Positions 40,701-52,700 of a DNA stretch of 64,000 nucleotides are shown here, piece by piece (position 1 is the stretch's first letter; the number at the start of each line of letters is the position of its first letter). The translations under genes and the position numbers were made by a program. The stretch comes from Apostichopus japonicus (lineage: Eukaryota > Echinodermata > Holothuroidea > Aspidochirotida > Stichopodidae), in assembly GCF_037975245.1 (NCBI RefSeq), contig NC_092567.1, forward strand, positions 2,899,214 to 2,963,213. Direction: 5' to 3'. The notes under the pieces were generated by a model. It was not told the DNA's origin, searched no databases, and saw only the letters and a list, made by a program, of their open reading frames with translations.

Positions 40701-43700
40701 TAAAGGGGAAGATAAAGGCCTCAACATACAGTACATACACCATATGTTAGACACTGCATGCCATACATTGTATTGTATACCAATGTGTAAAACTACACAA
40801 AGAGGTGTATGTGTTTAATATCCAGGTCCATTTCTTTGTTTTGTGTATTCATCATAAATTAAGGAACAAAATATTCAGATGACTTGTTCCCTTCTAATTT
40901 ATCAGTTTGTCATACTGTAGTGCTGGGTGGCAGGTAAGCGTAGTACTCGGTCTTAATAGTGCAGCCAGACTCCTCTGTATTGTCAGCCTAATTAGGCAGT
41001 AAAATGTATGGCAGGCTCATAAACAATAAATTTAATTCATAAGTGCATGTGCCCTAACAATTAAATAGAGTCACTGCACACAAAATGAGACCCATACACA
41101 CACTGAGTTAGAACCATACCCACACTAAGTTAGAACCATGTAGAATGACTAACAGGAACCATAAAAATCTCTGTTTCCATCCTAACCTTTCCAACCCTTC
41201 CCCTCTCAGTACATATAATACCTAGGAAAATTGATGTCAAATTTAAATCAGAAGATAATTTAGGTTTTATGTCATTTGTCAATGAGCTATATACTAAGGG
41301 ATTACAAATGGAAGTCTTTAGTGGGTTTACTGTAATGTGTGGATATGTTGTTGTCAGTCAGTAATACAAGACATGCATGTAGCTTCTGGACCCTATGCAT
41401 GTCCTCGGAGTAAAAACCAAAGTAATTCAGAATTCCATTCTTAGCCATTGGTCAACAGTGTTGAAGGATTCTCTTAATGTGTTCTGTTTAAGATGTACAT
41501 TATTTGCACTTCAGTTATAATACTGGCCGTTTAAGAGATATTTCCAGGAAACTCCAGCACATGTGCTTTCTACATATATTTTCTGTTGCAGTACTATGGA
41601 AGATAGCTCACAAATTTGTTAGAAATATTCCAGCAGTTTTCCAAATATGTCTTTTATTGGGGGGGGGGGGGGTTCACAACTCATAGACCGTAACATGGAG
41701 TCGATCAGATACCACGTCAAGTGTTGTAAATAACTGTCTGTATTTATTACCTCAGATGCAAAACATATTCCTAAAGAGCAGCTTTAAGATAAAGGCAAAG
41801 GTGCTTTTAATAATGATATTAGTCCTGTGCTGTTAGCTATCTGTATGTCAGTCCAACATACCCAAAAATAAAAACAGAAATATAAAACAATATATATGCT
41901 GCCCTGATATTACAGCTATATAAAATATTCATATATACTTATTAATAAGAAACAAGGGAAGACGTTGATGTCTGTTACAAAAATGATCACAGACCCGACC
42001 AATTTTCATCTTGATAAATCTAGTGAATGGAAAGTTGAGTTATTTTATATTTTTCTTTAACCTCCAGGTGATACCATTTTCAACATTTCTTTGGTACATT
42101 TCCTCCAAGAAAATGAAAGAAAAAAGCAAGTGGGAACACATCACTGATGACATAACTTCCTTTGTGGCGGAGATTTTGGTGAGTCTTTACATAATAATTT
42201 CTCAACAGTCAGTTTGTGAAATTGTAATGGGTTGTGTTGCATACTTGTGATCAAATCTACAGGCCATATGTACGTAAGGACATCTTGCCTAACTAGTTCT
42301 ATAAATAACATCAAATGTTTTTTTGATTCAAATTGTTTCATTGTGTAGAACTAACAAAATGTACTAAGAACAATGACTAGTATTTGTATTTGCAAAGAGG
42401 TAAATAGTGTACTGTAGCATGTTACCTTCATGTAGCCATGTACCACATTTTAATGGCAGATGCATAGGTTATCTACTACTTGAAATCGGTTTGCAGGACT
42501 AGGAGAATGGGACCCCTTTTCAACCCCCATTTTAATATAGGATTTCAAAGGGGGGGGTAGCAAATCCCAACTGACTCAGGTAGGTCCTGCACTATTATGA
42601 AAAGGCCATAGAATTTAAAAATGGCGGAGGTGTGGTCGTTGGCTTGTTGAAGGCAAATCTCAGTAGCCCCGTCCCTGAATTCTTTTTGAAAATTGATGTT
42701 AACTGGTGCACCCCGAGGCATAATTAGACCACCAATTAGGTCTAAAATTGGCTCCATACACCATGCAGTTTTGCCTATGAACAATGTTTTTGTAAAGTCG
42801 TAAGGGGGGGATTGGAGCGGGCCGGTAGGGGTGTACACTCGTAGCAGTGGCCTTCTTCTCAGCTGAATAGAACATTGCCCCCTCCCACCCCTCCCCCGAC
42901 TTTTATCCAAGTGTATAATTTAGAAATTTTCTGATTAATGTTGAAATACCAAAATACTTTCATCTCGTCATTTCAAATGTCTTTAGGAGAAGTCACGCCT
43001 AACAATGTCAACAGTAATAATTCTCGTATTGTATAGCATGTCATCGGGAAGCGATAAGAGGGGTGGGCGTAGGGTTGTGAGGCGCACATTTTCATGCAGA
43101 TGGGAACAATCTCAAGAAGTGATGGGTGCGTCAGCCCCCCCCCCCCCTCCGCCACGGCAATGATACGCCTTTGGGTCAACTACATGATATTCACAGGAAA
43201 TGTGCTCAATTCTCAAATCTCATGCAAAATTTATTTTTAGATTAATTGTACGAGTTACGGTACTAGATTTGGGGTAACAATTAGCATTCAGGTTGGAGTG
43301 TATTACATTTTATCTGTGGATGGCAGTGTTGCATCGAAGAACACATGTATAGTGCAGTTCGCATATCGATTCTGGTCTAATACCGAAATGCGCCATGTTC
43401 CCCAACGACTCGGTCGAGTTCGAGACCAGCCACAGTTTTTTTCATAGCACAATTGTACAACTGTTTAAGGCGTCCATACACACACGTGGGTAATATGATA
43501 TACCATATAGAGTATATACATTAGTGAGAGAGGGAAAATGGAAACGTCAAAATTGGAGTTGTCGGTGTAAGGGGTAGGCCGAGGCGCATGCCCCTTCCGA
43601 AATCCTTGATACGCCACTGGCTACCCTGTGTACTGTATATAATATGGATCAGCGCTGTAATTATGTCACTGTTCTTCTCTCTCTTCCCGGTGTCTTTGGC

Positions 43701-46700
43701 GTTTTTCTTCTGTTCCCTCCTTTTCTCCTTTTTTCTCTCTTTTTCCCCCTCTTTTTTTTCCTTTTTTATTCTCTCTTTTTTTCTCTCTCTTTCTTACCCG
43801 GGGGCGCGCGCCCCCAACGCCCCCCCCCCTGGATACGCGTCTGCACAAGTTTAATAAACACAAGTTGTCACTTGTTTGTACATGCGGCGTACCGAATGTG
43901 TGCAGTTCGCATGTAGGCTACTTGTGTACGACAAAAAAAAAACAGTTAAGTTCTATGCCGGCACACACTTTACCTGCGTCCTCTTCGATGCTAGGTGAAT
44001 ATCACGTCTTAAACTACGATTTAAGAAACGGCTGTTTCAAACATCTCACTAATTCTTTCGGCGACTTTAACCCCTATCCATTGAGCACAATAGCATAACC
44101 TGCGTATAAACTCGTACAGGGATTATACAAGGTGTCTACGCGGCAATTTGTTTGTCAACGATTTTATACGCGATTGTACTTGTTTATACGATCCTGTGCG
44201 CGTACACATGTCCAGTTATACATGAGCGGTACTGTAGACTATTTATTTAGGAGTATTTATATAATTTCAGTTGAAAATGACCAACCTCCCTAGTTTCCCT
44301 TATTCTCCCGGTTTTTGGCCCTGAAAAATGTTATTCTCCATATTTTGGGGTCAAACAGATTAGGTCTGTATGCATCTATCAAGCTTCTTTCAGTATCCTA
44401 CACTTCTTGATGCACAGAGTTACATAGGAATGGTAAGAATTAAGTTAATCTGGTTGTTGTGACTTTATTCACCAAACATATGGCTAGCAGGCATGGTTAA
44501 GGAATTTAAATTCCCCTGCCACTCTTTATCAATATCATGTCATGATAACATTTCTTCCTTGCATATTTGAGAGCTAAATACTGTTTAAAATAAACACATT
44601 TAGAGGGCATTAAAACATGTATGCACTGGCATCCATAAGGGTGGTTATAACTTTCCCCCTCCCCCCCCCCCCCCCCATTGGCTTCACTTGGGCTGCAAAA
44701 TCACTATCAAAGAACATTAAATATCTGAAAAGTAAAAATGCCTCAGCTAAAGTCCCCAGGGACTCCCATCAGGGCCTAGATTTATACTATATAGAAATTA
44801 CATTTTTCTCTCTAACATGTATTTACATGTTTAAACTTAGTAGAAGAAGACAGGAAGTAGAAGAGATGTTACAGAGCTATTCTGAAGCACCCGGCTAGGG
44901 CTCAGATATTTATATATATTCCACAGTGTAAAATCAGATAAAGAATTTCTATTACTGACATGTCCTCATGTGCTCAAAATTGCTAGCAGATTCCAGAAAC
45001 TAGGTGAAAATACTGAAGATTTGGAGAGCTTTGCAGTACCCTTGTAAGTCCAGCCACTATAAACAGAGAACACAATTGGAAATACTTCCTACTAATCTGA
45101 GTATGTACAGCTGTGAATAAAGAATTGTCACTTTATACTTGATAATTTTTAAACATTGCTGAGCCAGTCACTGCAGTTGGTTTTAAGAAATCTAATTGGT
45201 TTTAAAACTGATCTAACTTCACCGACTTAGTACGGTGGCTTAAAAAAAATATATAAGTGTCCCCAAATTTCAAAATTTTGAATTTTCTTTCTCAATATTT
45301 GGAATTTTTATCTCAAGATTTTCACCTCAAAAGTCAAAATTTTGACTTTTTCATCTCAAAACTTTTTTAACTCAAAATTTTGAGGGTACAAGTGTCTTCA
45401 TCTGCCAAATTTGTAGAAAGAACTGTCCATATTGTATGGCTATTGACCAGCTGAACAGGGTACTTTATAAACCTTTGGTGATCTAAAATCTAGAAATAGA
45501 CCCCCCCCCCGAGAGTGGTTTAACTAGGTCAATGTAGCCAATGCAATCTCCAGAGGCTTGGTGCCATTAAAGGAAGAAAAATAACACATCCACCAAAGCT
45601 GACACACTAAATTAGATACAATTATCTCCTAATGAGTGGAAATTCAAAAGACATTCTGTCCTCATTACGAAAGAGAGGTGCAAAATCTCACAAATTTCTC
45701 AGTCAAGCCCAAACCATGCATGGTTGGGTTTGTGTGAGGTTGGACTCTCCATTGGGAGCTCATTAATATCACTGCACCACACCTTTATATGCCACTTCCA
45801 CTAAACAACGGACAATCCGGTTCAAGTTTCATGCTTAACTGGCTAATTTTTACACTTAATACCTGGTTATTGGAAACTGAAGTGTACTTTCCTTCCTCTG
45901 AATTTTTTTCTCTGTGTTTGTCCATGTATACAGGGTAGTTAGCCAGAGACATTCACATATCTATTTCTGACTGACATTCTCAATGTCTGCTATAATAAGG
46001 ACTTAAATCTCATTCACATCACTTTCTTTTCTCTTCATTAGGGTAATTTTGAAGCGAGCTACTAAGGTATCACCTATTCCACCTGCAGTTACCAGTTTTC
46101 GAAGGAAGTCACATTCATACTGTGCTGACAAGGACAATGAATGGTTCATCATTGATATTTCTTCCATGTGATGGTAATCACATTAATGGTTAGTATATAA
46201 CAGTGATAGTAATGTTTCAACAACCTCTGGTAGGTTTTTTGGATAGCATCTCAGATCAAGGAATACTCTTTTACCTTCATTCACTCTCACTAAATTAATT
46301 TTGTATCAAGTCTTAACTCATCCACTCAAAATACATCTGACAGAATTAATCCCTAGTAAGGACATTAAAATGATCGGATTCTTGCTGATTAATCCAGTAA
46401 TTGGTATGTTTGTAATGAGCTTGTCATGACACAATATTTGCCCAAACACCCTCTGATACATTTTAACATTTGCCAAACTGAAATAAAAATTGCCGCCTGA
46501 GACTCAAATGCATAAAGTCTTCTAGAACTTCTGGCACTCCCAGAATGGTAAGACTAGAAGACAACTTGTTGGTTTGTATGAAAGTAGTTTGGGTTACCAA
46601 CAAATATGTCTTCTGTTTAGGTATTTGTTTCCCTCAGATTAAAACCAAAAACTCAAAATATCATTTTAGTTATCCCATAATGTTGTAAAAAAAAACTATT

Positions 46701-49700
46701 TCAATGGTTCTAACTGAACACTATAGACTCAAGTACATGCCACAATAGGTACTTTGAGTAAAGCACTCTTCTTTACTGTGGTCCAAAAGTTATCACAGAC
46801 CTCTTGAATTTTCACCTTGATAAATCTAGTGAAAGAAAGGTTGATTTATTTTGTATTCGCTCTTTGACCTCCAGCTGGTACAGTTTTCAACATTGCATTG
46901 CAACGGTTTTCCTGTATATGTCTTTCAAGGAATTGAAAAAAAATTCAAACATCCAACATCACTGATGACATTATTTCTTTTGTGGGTGAGTGTCTTTACA
47001 ACTCAATTCTCAACTTTCAGTTTTTGAAGTGGTAATGGGTTTTGCTGAATACCTTTGATCAAGGCAATAGAGCTGTATTAAGTAATTATATTTTAGTGTA
47101 TTTATGCATATTTATGCATATTAGACCACCAGACCCAAACAAGAATACAATGGGATGTATAGTTACAGCCCTGATCATAAATTGATGTGCATATTCATGT
47201 GTGTTCTTATTTGAAAGGAATATAATACATTTATGAACTACATGCTGTCAACTTCCGAAAGTGATCCCAACATTGTGACAAGATAATTATTTCATTGGTT
47301 ATTATCTTGCTTTTCCACAATTTTCTTTCATGGACCAGGCCTGGGCACTAACATATTCTTTACCACCCCAATGCAATTTGTTTGCTTCACATGTGTACTT
47401 ATATAGTTCATTCCTTTTCATTTAAAGCTGAGAAGTCAACCCACAACAGCATTCCATAACAAGCACATCAGTATTATTACAAAGGATAATTTAAATAACC
47501 TGCTTTCGTGTCTTCCAAGGTTAGCCAAGAACCATTTACCTTTTTTTTAAGATTTATAATATCACATTTGTTTTATCAAATCATTGCTGCTACATTTAGA
47601 CAATGAGACAATGGTCATTTTTCCACACAAAATAATAGGTGTTTTGTGCATGCGTGCTGTCGGGGCCTTTTTTTTTGATGTGCTATATTTCTTATATTTC
47701 CGACTAAGGGATTGAGATGAAAGAAACTTATTCAGAATGTCCAAACTTTTCTGAAAGGAAATTTAATAAGTTAGTAACGTTGTTGTCTATCCACAATGAG
47801 AAGAAAAATCAAAACCAAAATGATTAAAAACAAAAAGAGTTGAACTGTTAATTGCAATAAACTGTTGTAATATAAATCTAAACAATGTGTATGGTAAATA
47901 TGAGTCACAAATATTAAATAAATTAAACCAAGACGGGTGAACTTTTTCAACTTAAGAACTTATTCTGGTGTAGTATCAATACACAAATTGATAATTACCT
48001 GATTAGCTGAAGCAACTTCAAGGACTTGTATGGTAGAACTCTGTAATAATTTGGAATTTTTCCAGGAAATGTCAATATCCCTTGAAACCAAGTCCTTAAC
48101 TGACTGCCTGAATTGGTCTGAATTTTCTTCTTGTTCAAGCATACAAAGAATTGCAAACTGACATCCCTCTTTGGTTTCTTGCAGGTGTTTGATGATGATG
48201 TCTGCTGCTGACTTGTTGAGTCCACATGCAAAGCGATAGACATACTGGAGGTCAAGCGGGTTGATGCTGTTCAATGTTTCTTTCACTTTGATTGATGATG
48301 CTGCTGAAGACGCTCCTGCAAATCCAAGCAGACATATTATATGGGTTTCAGTGTGTATAGTTTACTGCAGGCATCATATCAAGGTGGTGACACATTATAA
48401 TAGTGTTACTGTACCATAGCCTTATTTGTAGCATCCAATCGTTAATTTAATTAGCAACCATTGTATATATATAGTTATTTGTAAAACTATCATTCACATG
48501 GTGTATGTTAATGATGTTTTGTTTGATGGTGTTATGACATCATTATTATCACTGTAATTAAAACATGAAACAGGGATTGATTCAAATTTGTGCTAGGCAG
48601 TAGACAAAATGGAGACATAATGGCATATAGTATTAATGGTCTATCTGAGGTTCAAAGAAGGATTCACTGTGCCTGAAAGAAACTCAGACAAATATGTCAA
48701 CAATTAATGTTATATTTTGTGAATTAGGTTTACAACCCTATACCTAACTACATTACATGCTTCAGTGTTTCATTTTAGGTCTAAGCACATGCCCAGTGAT
48801 TTTGCATATTAACCCTGAAACCTGCCTTAATTGCATGCTTTGTTACTGCTTTGTAAGTACTGACAGGCCAGTATGACAGTGAATTGTAACCCTACGGCTG
48901 CTTTGTTGCTGCATTGTTTTAAGTACTTAGAGGCCAGTGTGACAGTAAATAGAACCCTGAAACTTGCCTTGGTGGCATGCTTTGTTTCTGCAATGTAAGT
49001 ACTGACAGGTCAGTATGGCAGTGAAGGTGGCATACTCCTATTAGCGTCTATATCAAGCTGCCCCAAATATTCTCCTTCAGGAAAAGTGCCATTTACGAGC
49101 AGGAAAACAAGTTTTTTGCTATGTTATCAATTAGGATGTGCTTTTTTGTGGCTTGGATGTTAAAAAGCATGAATGGAAGCACATGTGGTGCAAACATTGG
49201 GTCAATTGAGGCAATTTTAGACCAGTTAGCCCTCCCAGGAGCAGCATACAAAAATTGTTTACGACTGAGTAAAGAGGTTTGTTTACAAGTGACTAAAAGT
49301 TCCGGCTCTCTTGGCAAAAATTCTGCATGGTCATAGTACGGAAAATTGATAGTGGCAAACTTGTCAGCTATCCAGTGATGGGTAGCGTTTAGGATTAGAG
49401 ACTACATTACTTTTGTGATATAGTGTGTAAGTCAATGGGGCTTTCATTGGGCGTAGGTCTGCGCACAGAACAGGATGCCTTAACACAGTGAAGTCATATG
49501 CAATGTAGTGAGTGCTATCATCATCATTATTATTCAATTTAATGTAGGTCAGTCTGACTGGTTTACCACAGTGTCTCATTGCTTATGCTACTTGTTTGCA
49601 CAGGCCCTGTGAGGACATCATTAATCAAAGGTAGGGTCAATTGGGGCCAAATGTTATATGAAGTTATTTGCAGCCAAAGGGAAGAATGAGTCAAATATGC

Positions 49701-52700
49701 ATTTCTGCTAGATGCTTGCTCACATTGTCACAAGCTTGATCAATCCAGTCTGTGAAGGGACACATTAAACAACACAGAAAAAAGTCATCACTTATTTTGT
49801 ACATATAACAGTAAAAACTTAAAACTGGATGTATTTCTCTCAACCAGTCAAATTTGTAACATACTCTAACAGACCTATTGTTTTGGTCAAGTGCTCATAC
49901 TATTGTCAATGAATACAGAAATGCATGAGTGGATGTATTACTATGTTCTAGTTCTAGTTAGTTGTTTTGGTTGGTCTTTTCATGTCAATGAAACAGAGAG
50001 CAAACTGTGGGAACTTGTAAGATATATATATATATATGTAAAGAATGGAATCATCATATATTTGAAGAAGCAGCTCGTTGCATGTAATCTAAACCTCAAT
50101 GTGTTTGCATTCCTGGTTAAGATTTAAATTATCATGTTTACAACAGTACACTGAGTATTTGGCATTGAGATTGATATCCTAGTGTACGACATTCATGCTG
50201 ATACAAAAATACTTGTTTATTTGTTTATTACTATGGAGTACGACCTTAAGTTCCTTTTTCAGTAACAGATTACTATGCAAATTATTATGCAAATAATTGG
50301 GCATATGCATTATACTATTGACCTCAGGTGAGTTAGGGTCATCAGTGTTGCTGCTCTATAGTCCTACTCTGCTAGAATTGGTAAAGGTTTGACAAATACT
50401 TCTTAGCATATTACCCTCGAAATTGTCAACTTTCTTGGAAAAACAATTACAGAGAAAAGAGAGAATTTGCAGAGGATGATTTAATTTTATGAGGTCATAG
50501 AAATAATATTTTGGTTTTTCTGATATTAGGTTTTGATTGGTTTGTCACATATTTCACTCTTACAATGTCAACCAAATTACAGATTCCTTTAAATGTTATT
50601 TATTAGTTTGTGTTCTTGTCTCTATACTTGCAAACTAAATTTGCCTAGGATGAAGATAGTCACATCGTTTGTTTATGTTCTAACATTTTGTGTATTATTA
50701 TAGTGTTAGTCGACCAGGTCATCAATAAAATCTTTGTGAGATGAGATATTATCAAAAGCTTCATTTTTAATACATTTTGGATTAGGTTGATTAAACAAAC
50801 AATCGAACACTAAAAGGAACATGGAATCATATACGATTTTGTAAGGAAAATACCACATGGCTATTTTGATAAATGATTGAAAAATGATGAATAAAAACAA
50901 AGATATTTTTAGCAACGTTGTCTTGATGATACCATTCATTGTACTGTTGCCAAATGCAAAATATTACCAACTCTATATAATTCATATCTTTGTGATACAA
51001 AATGTGATGAGGATCTGGTTTATATATTTACTTCCATATTTTCTATTTTGCCTAAGCATTTTTATTTTATATTGAACCACAAGAAAAACATTTTACAATA
51101 TGTGGAGATAACTTTATTTAACTGACGAGCACAAATAGCAACAATCTAGTTCATAGGTCGAATAACGTGTTTTTTAATAGATACAGAAGTCAAATTATCC
51201 AATATGGTTATACATTCACAGCAACATACGAACTTGTCTCCATGCTATATTACCCAGATCTGTACAATTTGCTTGTAAATCCAGTGTAGTCAGCTTTTTC
51301 CGACATTGCCTTGGTCTTCCTGAGGGTATCTCTACCTTTAGGCGCTCTTGTCTTCAAATACAACAAGCATACATATATAAAGATCCAAACCCAATCTTTG
51401 TTATGTTGAACTGGGTCAGTGGCAAATGATGACTTTATTTACTTACTTTGAAAAGCGTGTTGCATGCATGTTAATTTACATATATACATAACATACACTG
51501 TGGGTTGGGGCCAAGAGGAGCGTAAGTTGCGTAAGTTGCGTAAGGACATCATACGAACAATACTTCCATCTCTTAGGTTTACTCATTACCTTACACATCA
51601 GAGATGACAAACTGTGGTCATGCATCAATATTATCTGTACTGAAGACTTACCTTCACTAAGCATCCACACAAGATGATGAGAGGCATAAAATTCACAGAT
51701 GATTTTGTGCCATATTCGTGCTTCCGTCTTATATCGACACTGGGAAATGTCAAAAACCACTTCCTGTGCAAACATCCCGAGCTTTATATAGTTATCATAG
51801 AACTCTTGTCCGAGTTCCGAAACTAAATAGGTGTTCTCCCATGTCAGCTGCTGGTTCTTCCGTGTGAGGCCTTCAAAAGCAATACGATACAGTTTAGCTA
51901 GTTCCGTTTTAAAAGCAGACACCTCAGTATTAGCACATTTTTTGCTTTTCATATGGTTATGAACGCATGCGATCACATAAGTGAAAAATCTTGTTACTGT
52001 GCTAAATATCTCGATTTCTGGCCTCTCGTGTGCTATGTGAGCGACCATAGTGGAGAAGAGAGGGACCTGACAGAGATCTCTTAAGAAGGGGTTTCTCTGA
52101 AGCTGCTCTTCGATCCGATCTGCCAACTGGACATCATCAGCCACCGCCTTCAGCACATAGTTTCGACGTTCAGCCACCCCAAACCCTGTTAATCTGATTC
52201 GTTTTGTTTCGGGGTGTAAGTTAGGCGGGAGGTTCAATGTCCTGGTAAGTATGATGGCAAGAATATCTAGAAACATTTTCATCTCAATGATGGAGGAGAT
52301 ATCTGTTTCGGTTTCATTCTTGTCAGGATACTCGTCATAACTGTCAAATAAAATGACAACAGACTCTTTGTTTACTCTGAGGATTTCCTCGATGCAAGAT
52401 TCATTCATGCGTGCATCTTTAGGCACTATGGAATTCTTTATGGCAGTGTATATAGACTTTACACCTGCCAGTTGCCTCAACTGGAGAAATATAAGTATTT
52501 CTACATCTTTGAGCGGAGATTCAGGGTTGTTAGTACACCAGTCACAAACAAACTGTGATGCAAGTGTTGATTTCCCGAACCCAGGGTCAGCCTCAATTAA
52601 CGTTCTCTTTGACTTAGTTTCGGAGCTGCTCAGGATATCGTTGTAAGATTCTAGCACATCGGGCTTTTGCATGAAATCACCCTCCTGAGCCGAGCAGTAA

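Larger units (their letters stand above)
24057..47998. other. Giant intron between coding exons 4 and 5, 23.9 kb
   Basis: The first 3 kb on the low side (24.1-27.0 kb) is AT-rich with nothing recognised. From 27 to 34.7 kb it is packed with hAT-like elements, the SINE and the MITE. From 35.4 to 47.1 kb it carries the 2.3 kb and 0.6 kb duplications and the opposite-strand exon-like blocks. 37.8-41.9 kb, the region missing between the duplicated blocks in copy B, shows only short frames and G-runs near 39883 and 41658. Confidence 0.6.

Noticed and set aside
51476-51651. Extension of the NACHT exon past 51652
   Set aside because: The extension loses protein-like character and ignores a consensus GTAAGT donor that joins in phase to a strongly recognisable NLR exon.
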